Origin: Trissonchulus latispiculum | Lineage: Eukaryota; Nematoda; Enoplea; Enoplida; Ironidae | Reading direction: 5' to 3' | DNA length: 64,000 nucleotides | Assembly (NCBI GenBank): GCA_030248195.1 | Contig: JASAND010004132.1 | Span: 1-64,000 of the forward strand | Shown here: positions 45,201 through 58,700 of the stretch, one piece after another | Layout of the letters: every line of letters begins with the position of its first letter | How positions within the stretch are numbered: position 1 is the first letter of the stretch | Notes under the pieces: generated by a model | The model's database searches: none | What the model was told of the DNA's origin: nothing | The model's input: only the letters and a program-made list of their open reading frames with translations | Program-made: the position numbers and the translations under genes

Positions 45201-48200
45201 GGTAAGCAAAATTGTCCGAAACTGACCCCATAGGATGACGCAGCGTGCTCGATAGTACCGTGCTATAGTCTCTAATTGGTTCCGTGTTGAGATGTTAAAA
45301 ATTTTTTCAAAAAAATTTGGGTGGGTTTTCCCCCCAAAGTGGGTTTTTCCCCCGCCACGTTTGGCAATATGCCAGACCAACGGTACAGCGGATCGGTCTA
45401 ATTTTGGCTGTGTGCAAAGAGGAAGAGTTGCCATCATTGCAGATATTTGCAAAACTTTTCTAATCCCACCCAGTCAAAAGTTACAACGGTCCCAACTTTT
45501 GGCAAATTTTTGGATGGTTGAACCAAAAAGTAGTTGTCATTTTCAAAATGTCATAAAATGAGCAGGAGTGAACCAAATGACTTGATCTTTGCATACATAG
45601 GTTAGAAAGAGTCGCGCTTCCTACTGCTATGTTTTGGAGCTCATATCTCCAACCCATGACCCAGGAGGCGGGTGGGTTTTTTCCCCCAAAAAGGGGGTGG
45701 GTTTTTTTTCACCCCATGGCTATATATTCTTCCGTCGATTTCAAACAGGTTTCAAACATTCCAGATTTGCGCTTTCATTTCCTCAACGGCCGCTCCTGGT
45801 CCCTTTCCCAACCTCTGTAGTGCAGACCGAGAGTCGGTCAGGATAATCATGGTCGGGCGATCTGCTTCATGGTTCCATTTCTGCAGAAACCATTCCAGGA
45901 CCATTTTTACTGGCTTTAGCTCGGCCGGTAGCTAGAGCAAAGTTTACCGACCGGTTTGCAAATTCGCTCAGTGGTCCTATCTGGGAGTATGATGAAGGCT
46001 CCAGCTCCTCCGTCGTCAGTTCCAGATTTGGCCGACCAGTCAGTATAGGCTTCTACTCGTCCGCCTATGGTGCTGACTTGGCGGTTCTATTGCAGACAGA
46101 TGTCTACCTCTGGCGGTTTGGGTGGCTGCCGTAGTATTTTTTCTCGTTCCATTTCGGCCAGGTCCCTGACGTGTCAATTTTATTTGGAAAATTCCCGCCA
46201 TAATGGCAACAATTTCAGTCTTTTCCTAGAATTGCCAGCAGCAACTATTCTTGGATTTCCCTCTTCCAGGACAGTTGATTTCAGATACGTAGGGCTTTCC
46301 TTTCAGTACTGTTCTGATGAGAAGAAGATCTGCTTCTACCAGAACCGCAGGAGTAGATGCAGTACTGGTGCATCCAGTTATATACCATTCTCGCCGCTCT
46401 GCTGTTTAAGGCTTCCAGATTCTGCAATTTGCTCTTGGCCACTAAAGCCCCCCAATATCCAATGCCATATTCCGCCACCGATCTGATGCATGTTAGACCG
46501 TTCTCAAGCCGGATTTGGCCACAACAATAAAAATGCTCCGATGGAGCATGAAAAATGCAATATGGGTGATATTGGGTTTTAATGGGTGGGGGGTCGCTTT
46601 GGGTCAAAATCGATAGTCACTGATTTCGTTCATTTTCACACACAATATAGGTACATATGTTCTCAAAAACAAGACAAAACGTTAGAGTTTGAAATTAAAC
46701 TGTTGCAGAGATATTCAGCTATATATATAAAGTTGGAAAACTTGAAAATCACTGAGATTTTGGCGGTTTTTTGAGTGGGGGGGGGCGGCGGGCCCCACTT
46801 TTCGGTTCCCCCTCCACTTTCGCCCCTCCCCCACTTTTCGGCAAGCCCCCACCCACTTTTTTGGGGGTCGCCCAAAAGTGTCAAAAAAATTAGGTTTTTG
46901 AGGTCAAATTCCTGGGCTTTTTCTAGGCGAAAAAAAGTGGGGGTAGGGAGAGTGGGGGCCCCCCTCCCCCTCCCCCCCACTAGTGGGGGGGGGGAACCCA
47001 AAAGTGGGGGGGGGAATCTAAAGTGGTCTAAAATCGCTAAAAATGCAGTAAAAATAGCCTGTTTTCTACATATACTGCTATATATAACTATGCTAAAAAG
47101 TGCTCAAAAATTGAGTTTGAGTACCAAAATAGACGATTTTTGACCAAAAAATTCCGGCGAAGCCGGAAAATTTTTGAAAATTTTGACCAAAAATCCTTAA
47201 AATTTGGCATTTTCTGGGCACCTTATTTTGAGTGGGGGGGGGAAGCCCAAAAAAGTGGGGGTGGGGCCGAGTGGGGGGGAAGGGGTCGAGTGGGGGGGGG
47301 AACCCAAAAAGTGGGGGGGGCGCCCCCCCACCCCCCCCCCACTAAAAAAAGCCCAGAATTCTCAAAAAATTTCTCAATTTTTAGCTAATTTATGGACTTC
47401 TAAGTTTATTTTAAGCTTAAAAACAGCGATTTTTTGCGTTTTTACCTTAAAAATGCTAATTTTTCGCTAAAAATTTCGGTATATTTTTGCCTTTGGCTCG
47501 ATCCCCCACTTTTCGGAAGCCCCCCACCCCACTTCCCCCTCCCTATGTGGTGGGGGGGGGGTGGGCGAAGCCCCCCACTTTCAAAACGCTAAAAAATGCC
47601 AGTGATTTACCCTCCAAGGTCATGTTGGGACAGAACGGAAGCGAAATTTGAGTCAACTAATATAGCAAATAAATTCTGTGGGTTGGCTAATATTTTAATA
47701 TATATAGTCAAGCGGGAAAAAACCCACATTTTTTTCTTGGACCAGAACTTTCGACTGGTTTGGGTTAGCACGACTTTGATACTATATTTAATTAGGGTTT
47801 GCTCTAAGCTTTCGAATGAGGTATAGTTTGTCTCTCTAGACCCTGCCGTTATGGAGAAATTAAAGTTTTCCGTGTCGGGAAAAAAAACCCAATGCGGGGA
47901 AAAAACCCATCGGCGGGAAAAAAAACCCACCCGGATTTTTTGCTGGAAGCGTGCCAGAACAATTTTGACGGTGCCATTCGAAAGAGCGGGTTGTTTTTAG
48001 TAGGTCTACATCGAAAAATACCAACATTTTTGAAAAATTTCAGAAAAATTCGATTTTTCAAAATTTAGTATGTTTAACACATAAACATAGGCTAATTTTG
48101 GAAATTTTTTAAAAGTGTTTATTTTTGGCAGTTTAAGCATCCTATCGTGTAGAAAACGTGTTTTTCCTGTATTTAGAGCCAAACTAGACCCATTTTAAGG

Positions 48201-51200
48201 CAAAAATAAGCATTTTTGGCCAAAATTGAAATTTTGGCTTGAAATGGCACCATGTCCGATTTAGACCCCCTGGACCACCCATAACAGAACGAAGCCGGGT
48301 AAAACCTATACCAGTTTAATCTATAGGCTCTATTAAACAAATGTATGTATTAGTTTGACCTTTCCTGCTAACGGTTAGAAAAATATTCAATTTTGAAAAG
48401 TGGGTTTTTTCCCCGCCGATGGGTTTTTTCCCCGCCAACTGTAGGTCACCCCCAGGTCGCACCGGAGGGGTTAGAGCAGTGTGGCATATATCATCATGAA
48501 GCCCAACAGATGCCCTACACACACATACTATCCGCTTTGGTCTAAGTCTTTCCAGTAGTTCAGGGTGGCCAGGCAAAGTTTGCCAAATTTCGGCACTTGG
48601 ACGGACCAAAATTTTCGAAAATTTCAAAGTCCCAAAAAATTTGCAGGGAAGCAGTGGGAGCGACAATAATACACCCTCCTGGGTTATTTTGGATGCTCTT
48701 CAAGATAGGCTATTAAAATCGTATATAGCTCATACCGGTAAGCCCACACTGGAGGTGGGTTTTTTTCCCGCATATTAAAATGGGTTTTTCCCCGCTTGAC
48801 TATACTAAAGCGACTACGGCATAGCCACCCAGTCGTTCACAGTATATACATTCTCCAATTGTGAACTGAGCCTTTTTCAACTACTGTACCCTCAAACTTT
48901 AACTTGCTGTAACTTTCAGATATATACTACATTTCAGACACATAGTTCTATTAGAAAAGTTGTTCAGCTCATCAGTAGCTATCGAATGATACCCAATATG
49001 TCTATATTTTGGAAATTTCAAAAATTGCTTTTTCTGTCCTATTGTTGTTCTACATTGAAGCATCCTGGCATTTTTTAGGGTTTTGAAAGTGGGGGGGGGC
49101 TTCCCCCCCTAGGGAGGGGGAAGTTGGGGGGCTTCCGAAAAGTGGGGGGAGGCGAGCTAAAGGGAAAAATATACCGAAATTTTTAGCGAAAAATTAGCAC
49201 TTTTAAGGTGAAAACGCAAAAATCGCTGAAGTCCATAAATTAACGAAAAATTGATAAAATTTTTGAAAATTTGACCTCAAAAACCTAATTTTTTGACACT
49301 TTTGGGCGACCCCCAAAAAAGTGGGTGGGGGCTTGCCGAAAAGTGGGGGGGGCTCCGAAAAGCTAAAAATTGTTGCTATTTATTGCTAACCAAAAAATTG
49401 CCAGATTTCACCATTTTACCCTAAATTTTTTAAAAATATTTCCGGCTTGCCGGGATTTTAACAATATTTTCTCTTTTTTAGCGCAAAAACACCTAACATT
49501 AGTTATTTTAGCGATTTTTGGCAGTTTTTACACAAAAAACGTAGCAATTTTTTCAAGAATATGCCCCCACTTTTGGTGAGCCCCCCCATCGACTGGGCTT
49601 ATTCTAGTGGGGGGGCCCATAAACACCCTTCCCCCCCAAAATCGCCCCCCCCCCAATAGTGGGCGCCCCTTTTGGTACCAAATTTAGCCCTAAAAAATCG
49701 CTCAGAAGGCCAAATTTTCAAATATTTTCCGGCTTCGCCGGAGATTTTTACTCAATTTTTGCCCTTTTCAACACTAAATCTGCTTATTTTTGCTATAAAA
49801 TCAACTTTTATGGTATATATGTATATGCCAGAACAATAGCGCTATTTTTAGCATATTTTTCGAAAAATTTTCGCCCCCCCAAATTCCTTGACCCTCGGAC
49901 TTTTGCCCCTCCCCCATAAATTTTGGCCTAAAAATAAGCCAGTTCTCGGAAAATCGGACATAGCCGATTTTAGCTAGCTCTGCCTTTGTGAACGGTTTAT
50001 GTTTGGTTCCTGAGCCTAGTCTGATGAGGATTTCCACAGACGTATTTTAGCTCCAATCATCCGTTTCCGTTCCGGCTTTCCTTCCATCACACTGCTGACA
50101 GCTGCATATTCTTTGCAGAGGACCTCTGCTCGGACTCTGTCAGTTGTTGTAGATTTTTCTGTTTCTGACCAGGGCAGTAGAGATGACTTTGCCGTGGCGT
50201 TCATCCATTGCCTTAATCAGAGACTATACTCTAGTTGGGTCGCTGTTGGCGTCCGGCTTCGTGGTGGTGCTCCTCCAGCATTCATATTTCTTTTTCACAA
50301 TAGGATCATACATTGGCTTCCTGGTTTAGCTAGATCCGTTTCCTTCTGTTTTCTTCACTTGAGCTGGCCAGTTTTTTGGCTTCTGTCCGCCTGTTTTACT
50401 GCAGATTCAACTTCTTCATCCCACCATGGCTTGGGATGTTTTCTCCTCCCACAAGGTATATATGGCCTTGTTAGCTGCAGATGATAGTGCGCCTGTCAGC
50501 AGTCGACTGGCTCTGCGAACACAGGTTTCAGTTTATTTTCCAGGATCTCGGCGTACAGTCTACCTAACTTGCTGGGCTGGTTCCGCTTTGCCGTCTGGAG
50601 GGTGAAGTCTAACCGCTTCGACCTGGGTTTTCTTTAGTGGGGGGGGGGGGTGGGGCGCCCCCCCCCCACTTTTCGGGTTCCCTTCCCCACTCGATCCCTT
50701 CCCCCCCACTCGCCCCCTCCTCACTTTTTTGGGCTTCCCCCACTCACTATAGGGTGCCCAGAAAATGCCAAATTTTAAGGATTTTTGGTCAAAGATTTCA
50801 AAAATTTTTCGGCTTCGCAGGAATTTTTTGGTCAAAAATGGTCTATTTTGGTACTCAAACTTGATTTTTGAGCACTTTTAAGCACAGTTATAGCGGTTAT
50901 GTAGAAAACAGGCTATTTTACTGCATTTTTGGCATTTAGGGCATTTTGGATTCCTCCCCATTTTTGGTCTTCCCCCCCCACTTCCCCCCCCCACTTTTTT
51001 TCGTCTATTGAAAACACAGTCGTGGAGGGAGGTCCATAGTTGGCATTACTTATCCTATCAAAACTTTGTCTATGATGCGCCCACGTCATTACCGGTGTCC
51101 GTTTTGCCGTCCGATTCACCCATCTTGCTGGGCTGGTTCCACTTTGCCGTTTGAAGGGTCAGTCGGATAGAAGGGGGTCAAGTTGCAAAAAATAAAATTT

Positions 51201-52738
51201 TTGAAAAGTGGTCAAATTTGGTACCAAACAAATTTGGTATCAAATCTGATGGGGCAATTAATTTTTGTTATAGAGCCATCCACCAAAACTTGCTGTGTCC
51301 TTTTTTATTACTTTTTCTATCGGAATTTCAAGGATAGACAAATCCAACACACACATTGTCCTCTTTTGTGCGGAGGATTTTTATTTATATAGCTATTTTA
51401 GGCTTGAAGTTTGCCTGAGGCCTATGTAACTTTGGCAAAGATAGAAACAATGTTTAGAAATTTAACCCTGATAACTTGAATTTTCGGCACATTTGTCCCA
51501 CCTGCGCCTCAGAAATGCCAGATAATGTGGTCTTTTTTCATACAATCTTATCTGTTTTGGTTTTTACTGTTATAGGAAAAACGTTCCCGAAAAAGGGACA
51601 AACCGTTGTTGTTCACTACACAGGTAAGAAGTCGCTTTTTATTCAATTGTCCTGTGGCAGAGACCCTGAAGGCATTATAAAATAACCTGTGCGGGGGCTG
51701 CTCAATAACCTGTATACATTTTAAGCTCTGATTTTAGAACATACATGATACATGGGGGTTAAACCTATGATATGAGTGCTTAAGGTCAAATGACAGTGTA
51801 CAACAAGGCTGCGCAGATTATGTGCACAAAAATTTGTACGTGTCGAGTTTAGTATGTGTGGGAAATGTCATCCCCGTACCACTTGCCGATAAAAAGTTGC
51901 CCCAAACATCGCTTACGAGCGTGGTGTTTTTTCCGGTTTCTCTGATTTGATGTCTCATAAGGGGGTTTTGTAGGCGTAATAACTACAGATAGAAAAATTT
52001 TTGCCTATGAAACCCATATTATATTCTTGTAGTACAAATCAAAAATAAGAAAATAAGCTAGTTTTTATGCCTTCCGGAGCCGGAAAAAGTTTTGGCTGGG
52101 GGCCAAAGTCGGCCAAAACGCTAAAATGGCCAAAAAAATATGTTTCATAGGCGCCTTAAGTCAGACTGGGCTATGTATGGGGCAATACTGCCTATATGGC
52201 TGAATAGAACACATATCAGGGTCGTTCAATTGCTATATGATTTTCCTGCCGGACGCGTAATTTTTGGGTACTGGCCTGCCAAAGTTGGTAAATTTTGGGT
52301 CCAACTTTGAACTTAGTTTTTCGCTTATTTACGTCTTGAAAGTGGGGGGCGTCGCCCCCCCCCCCCCACCCGGGGGGGGGGGGGGAAGTGAGGTGGCTTC
52401 CGAAAAGTGGGGGGGCGCTGGCTTATGCCTTGGCAATTTTTTATGGGGGGGCTTCATGGGGGGCCCATCGATTGGGGGGCTCACCCAAAATGGGGGTGCA
52501 TATTTTTAGAAAATTTTTTCAAATTTTTGTGGGTTTTTGTGTACAAACTGCTAAAGATCGCTAAAAAATTACTAATTTTAGGTGTTTTTAAGCTAAAATA
52601 GCGAAAATTTAGTCAAAAATCCGGCAAAGCCGGAAAATTTTTTGAAAATGTAGGGTAAAAATGGTAAAATTTGGGAATTTTTGGTGTTATGGGGGGGGGG
52701 AGGTCGGGATTTATGGGGGGGGTCGCCAAATGGGGGGC

Positions 52739-52770
<32 letters not shown>

Positions 52771-55700
52771 CACTAGGGATAAGCCAGGGGCGAGCCCAAG
52801 GTACAAATATACCTAAATTGTTAGCAAAAAATTAGCATTTTTCAGGTAAAAACCCAAAAAATCGCTGTTTTTTGAAATGAACTTATAAGTTTGCTTATAA
52901 GAAATTTTTTCGGCACTTGTGCGACCCCCAAAAAAGTGGGGGCGGCTTGCCGAAAAGTTTGCCGTTTTTGTTTAAAGTTTAATCGGCACATCACTTGACT
53001 TTCTGAGCAACTACGTTGTTTTCAAGTTGCTTAAATAGCGTGATGTTTAAATACAGGTGATCATAATTGTATAAAATAATCATCGTCATTTGTCCTCAAA
53101 TTATTATCATCACAACGCCAATATGAGCCTCGTTGTAGGGCAGGCTCATATGGTTCGCCGATGCAGCTTGTCTTCGTTCTTTTACAACCCCACACCACTC
53201 ATATGCATTTTACAGGGTAGATCTTGTCTTCTGTGCAACCTGCCCTCTGGGGACTCATATTTTACATGCGACGAAGGAGCATTTTTGTTTTCTTGTATAT
53301 CGAGTTGAGCATGTTTGCGAAGTTTCATCCTCGTATCACTTACTGTTTAAAGTTGCTCTCCTGACCGGTTACGGCGGCGATGTTTTCATTTTTCCGGTTT
53401 CTCCGTTTGAATGTAACCTGTATTTGTAGGGTGCAAAATGTACTGTCTCACAATCCTTTTCACGTCAACTACAGCGGACGTTGGCCCTAATTCCCACTAT
53501 CTATTTTGCTTCCGGGGGTCCATAGTCTGGGCTTATTCTAGGGAATTTTTCTTGGAGATCTTTGGGAGGCCGGAGGGGCAAAAATTTTTCAAAAATTGGG
53601 CAAGTTTTATAGTAATCGCCAAAACATAGGCGGTTTTAGTGCTTAAATAGACAAAAATTGAGTAAAATCTTCGGCGAAGCCGGAAAATTTTTGACAATTT
53701 GGCCTTCTGAGCGATTTTTCAGGGCAAAAGCTGGTACTAAAAGGGGCACCGACGATTTTTGGGGAGGGAGGGTGTTTATGGGGGCCCCCGACCCTCCCCC
53801 TCCCCAATAGAATAAGCCCAGATAGTAGTCTTTAGCGACCAAAAACATTGTATTGTATTGGGTTCTTTGGTCCTGATGCAGTGTCCTTCTTGCTGTCATC
53901 TGTGGGGGGGCAGAGACCGTATAGAGTCCTGGAGGTAAGGGGTAATGGGTCAAGCGGTGAAAATCTAATATTTAAAAGCGGTCCAATTTGGTATCAAACG
54001 AGCGACCTGAGCAACTTTTGTCATGGAACAACCTATCCAAAATAGGGGATATATATATTACACACTACACAGTCATATGCCTCACTCTCACAATATTATA
54101 CATGCCTTAGTTCTTTTAGGAACATTGACCGACGGCAAAAAATTCGATTCTTCTAGAGATCGTGGAAAACCTTTTGAATTTCAGCTGGGTGTTGGTCAGG
54201 TCATTAAAGGTATATGCATGTTATCGATTTTTTCATTTCATGCGTTTCACCTCCAGTGCAGTCAGGATTTCTTTTAGGTTGGACCCTGCAGAGTGCTAGC
54301 GAACCTTCTTTTGCCGTTCGATTTTGTTCTGACTAGACATCAATCTGCACGAAAGTTTTGGCAGTTTTCGCTTTAGCAGCATTTCCAGTGATCACAGTTT
54401 TGTACACACAGTTTTTGTGTCAGACTTCAGGGTATTTTTTAGGGATTTTTTCCGGGGGGGGGGGGAGAAGTTTTCGGGGGGAAAGATTTTTTGCGAAAAT
54501 GAGCCAAAAATGGTAGGTTTTGGCGTATTTTGCATGGTTTTGCATTTGCATTTTGCATCGTGCAAAATTTTTGAAAATTTGACCATTTTTGAAAAAATGT
54601 AGACCTCATTAGGGGGGAAGCCCAAAATCCGGTGGGATTTCGAGGGGGCCCCCGCCCCCCCCCCTGTAAAAAATACCCTGCACTTTAGTCCAGATAACAT
54701 TGTGCCAAGTTATAGCTCATTTGCTCTTGCACAGCGCTCAAACTTGGTCACCGCGATATTTTGCTAACTTTGTCGTTTCCCTAAGTTTAACACATGTCAG
54801 GGCCACCTTTGGAGGACTATTGTGTACAGTAGCGTAGGTACAAAAAATTTTCAGGGGGGCGGTTTTGATAGGACTTTAGAGATGGGGGGGAATGTTCTAA
54901 TTTTTATATTTATATAAATTTATTTTAGCGTTTATATAAATTTATTAGAATCAAAAACAAATTCTACAGTAATGTTAGCTCGAAAATAATGGTCTTGCAA
55001 CATCATTAAAAAATTTTCTCGCCATTGGCGCGAATTTTGTCTATTTGAATTCAATTATCTAAATTATTATTTTTCATGTGTCTTAAATGTTTGTATGGTT
55101 TTGCCTTGTAATTTTGTTATCTGCGTTATTCCCAACTGCATCAGCCTTGATACGATTGCTTGATATGATCAACAGAATGTATACCCACTTTTTAATGGGA
55201 GAATCTTAGCTTGAGTTTTCGGACAAGACAGTTTGTAGTGAAATTTAACAATTTTCTCAACTTCTGGGGGACTGCCCCTTGATCCCCGATTTGGATGTTA
55301 GGATGTCCTTTCATTTGTGACAAATCGAGATTATGAACCATGGGGAACCATTAAGTAATAGAACAATTAGCAGTATAGCAAGGTTCACAAAAAAACAATC
55401 ACCCCGAAAATTCACAAAAAAAATCACCCACCTAGACGGCTAACAACAAGCCGCAGCCGGAAAATTTTTTGCATGGTAATAGCCACAAGTCCCAACCCCA
55501 ACATATGTAAGTTTGGCTGCCGAGGCTCAACTCCTCCGACTAGGGTGCCCAAAATTGTCGACCCACCCAAAATCGGACCCTCGGACAACTCCGGATCAAA
55601 ATTGAAATTTTTGCTGGTACTCACTATGGACTTTGCGCAGGTACCCCATACCATGCATGTGACATGTCCTAACTCTAAGCTATCCAACCATATATTGGAT

Positions 55701-58700
55701 TCCCTGCCATGTCCTCTGGGTTCGCCACCGGTGGGTGATTTTTTTGTGAACAAGTTCACAAAAGAAAAATCACTATCAACTTTTTGTAAAATGCCTCTGG
55801 GCAACCACTAGGGTAAAACTAATGCCAAATTCGAGCTCAGCCACCCGGAAAACCTATATAGAGCATGTTTTAGGTACCTCAACCCCCTTCTGGCAGACGG
55901 TCCGGCCGATGGACCCGGCCCGGACCCTCCGAACCCAGGGGGTGGTCAGGATCACCTATCTGGGCAAAAGCTACCTAAAAACTAATGCCAAATTTGAATT
56001 CTACGCACCGAAAAACCTATATAGGCGAGTTTTTAGGCTTCTGGGACCTTGAAATAAAATTTTTGGTTAGTCACGTGACCCCGACCCAAGTCACGTGACC
56101 CTAGGCCAAGTCACGTGACCATTCCAGATATGAAATTACTCCGCCAAATTGTTTGTTCTGTGCTTACTAGAGCAATAGAACACAAAATAAGTGGATTCCT
56201 AGCTTCCTGGTATCAATAATAAAGGTCAAGCACATTGGTCTGGGTAGCCACTTTGGACCCGGGGGCCTAGAACCAAAATTCGAAGTTCAGCCTGTGCAAA
56301 AAAAACTTGGGGGTCCAAATTTTTTTACATAATAACACTATGGACTATGCTCTATTTATGCATGAAAAGAAAAATTTCCTAGCTATATCCTGAGATCAGA
56401 TCCGGTGGTGATTTTTTTTTGTGAACGAGTGATTTTTTTTGTGAATTCGTTCACAAAAAAAATCACAAAAATTTTTTATTACTCACGCTACACGAGGGCT
56501 ACCGGCATGAAATTTGCACCATATGTAGAGGGGGTCACTACCGTTCCATACGTACCAAAAGTTTTTCGATCGGACTTCATTTGCGAAATTGCCAGCAAAA
56601 ATTCGATTTTTGATTTTTTTTTTTGTGAACCTTGCTATATAATGTGTATAGTCAAGCGAGAAAAAAAACTCACTTCAGATTTTTGGCCAGAACTTTTCAA
56701 TGGTTTGACATGTTGAAATGCTGACTATACAGGTAGCTAGGCCTAGTCGTAAGCTTTCTTATGAGCTATAGAACACCTCTCTAGGGTGTGCCGTTAGCGA
56801 GAAAAATTGTCCCAAACTGGCGGGAAAAAACCCACTGCGGGAAAAAACCCATATGCGCGGGAAAAACCCACCCCAAAAAATTTTTGGCAAGCTGCCAGGA
56901 GCATTTCTAACCATTCCAAATGAAAGAGCGGGTTGTTTTTAGTACAACTGCATCAAAATATATTAGTTTTTGTACTAAAATTGAGGTCATTGGTCATTTG
57001 AAAATGTTCTATCTTTAACACATATATAAACATAGCGTCCCTCTAGAACAAGAAGGTCGTAACTCACAATTTTTCAAAAATTGACTTATCATATACAAAA
57101 GATAGCCCTACGTTCAGGAAATATTGTGGCAAAAGGACAAATCTCCAAGACGCTTTTTGGAGTAGATAATGCTCTTGTAACCATTTGCCACGCTTGCTAA
57201 TTTTTGAAAGTTTTGTAGCAAAAAAGACATAAGTGACACTTATGGCTTTCGTTCACTCTAATCCATGGCACCTCCTCCCTTTCTTCCCTTTAATTGAAAT
57301 TCTAAATGCCGTAAGTGCCGTAAGTTACGACCTTTTGTTACAAAACACGCACAAGCAGTAAACTTACAATGTTTTGTAGCAAAAGGTCGTACCTCCTTTT
57401 CAGTAAGTTTTTGAGCACTGGTGTTGCGCAATGAGTAATCGAAGTAATGGAAATGAAAAAGCTCGGGTAGACGCACATTTGGGATACAGAGTAAAAAGTC
57501 GAAACTTAAACACATAATCAGTTATTCGCGACCAAATGCTTGAAAAGGCCATAACTCAAAAACATGAAAATGTGAGTTACGACCTTCTTGTTCTAGAGGG
57601 ACGATAGGCAAATTTTGGAAATTTTTTGAAATTGTTTATTTTCGGCAGTTTAAGCATTTCTATCGTGTAGAAAACGTGTTTTTCTTGTATTTAGAGCCAA
57701 ACTAGACCCATTTTAAGACAAAAATAAGCATTTTTGGTCAAAATTGAAATTTTGGCTTGAAATGGCACCGTGTCCGATTTAGACCCCCTGGACCACCCAT
57801 AACAGTACGAACTCAGGTAAAACCTATACCAATTTAATCTATAGGCTCTATTAAACAAATGTATGTATTGGTTTGACCTTTCCGGTCAATGGTTAGAAAA
57901 AAATTTAATTTTGAAAAGTGGGTTTTTTCCCGCCGTGGGTTTTTTCCCGCCAACTCCAGGTCACCCCCAGGTCGCACCGGAGGGGTCAGAGCAGTGTGAC
58001 ATATATCATCATGAAGCGCAACAGATGCCCTACAGGTACATATAATTCGCTTTGGTCTAAGTCTTTCCAGTAGTTCAGGGTGGCCCATCAAAGTTTGCCA
58101 AATTTCGGCACTTGGTCGGACCAAAATTTCCAAAAATCTCAAAGTCCCAAAAAATTTGCAGGGAAGCAGTGGGAGCTACCATAATACACCCTCCAGGGTT
58201 ATTTTGGATGCTCTTCAAGATAGGCCATTAAAATCCTAGGTAGCTCATACCGGTAAGCCCACACTGGGGGTGGGTTTTTTCCCGTATTGGCGAGTGGGTT
58301 TTTTTCCCGCTTGACTATACTTGGGTACAATTGTTGTGCAAAAAAATTAGAACATTCCCACTCCCCTTCTCTAAAGTCCCATCAAAACCGCCCCCCCCCT
58401 GAAAATTTTTTGTACCTAACGCTACTGTTCCAAAGGTGACCCTGACATGTGTGTTAAACATCGGAAAACGAAAAAGTTAGCAATATTTCGCGGTGACCAA
58501 GAGCTGTGCGCTGTGCAAGAGCAGATGAGCTATAACTTGGCACAATGTTGATCTGGACTAAAGACTGACACAAAAATGTGTGTACAAAACTTTTATCACT
58601 TATACTGCATTTATTATTCATCTGAGGCCCATAATACTTGTAACAAAAATGCCCTAACGGTCATTGCTAAAAGGGAGAATAGGGAAATGCTGCTGAAGCG

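Larger units (their letters stand above)
34103..51575 (+). other. FKBP12 intron 1 (17.5 kb)
   Basis: It starts GTAAGTTG and ends TGTTATAG. It is filled with the nested TIR element, Penelope-like element, LINE and palindrome (34192-42185), tandem repeats (43.2-44.5 kb), pieces of a second LINE, and several MITEs. Confidence 0.85.
51624..54119 (+). other. FKBP12 intron 2 (2.5 kb)
   Basis: It starts GTAAGAAG and ends TTCTTTTAG. It contains dispersed repeats near 51800-51950 and 53290-53410, a G/C-tract cluster at 52330-52970 (including a C run at 52741-52769) and one 5-bp-duplication MITE at 53527. Confidence 0.8.
54320..58640. repeat. Inverted arms around nested elements
   Basis: The left arm 54320-54905 (with a MITE inside) contains AGACATCAATCTGCACGAA, TTGTGCCAAGTTATAGCTCA and GTTTAACACATGTCAGGG. 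The last two return as complements at about 58515-58545 and 58440-58470, in an arm at about 58340-58640. The pair encloses the TIR elements at 55374 and 56647. It may be an older foldback element that later received them. Confidence 0.55.

Noticed and set aside
46067..46486. 139-residue open frame on the + strand
   Set aside because: The opposite strand carries reverse-transcriptase/RNase H motifs of the decayed LINE; the + frame has none.
50113..50484. 123-residue open frame on the + strand
   Set aside because: It is the antisense of the decayed LINE linker region ([12 protein letters not shown] on the - strand).
55424..55811. Overlapping frames of 126 and 112 residues on opposite strands
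   Set aside because: They lie inside the TTCACAAAAAAA-word TIR element, have no recognisable motif, and are open on both strands.
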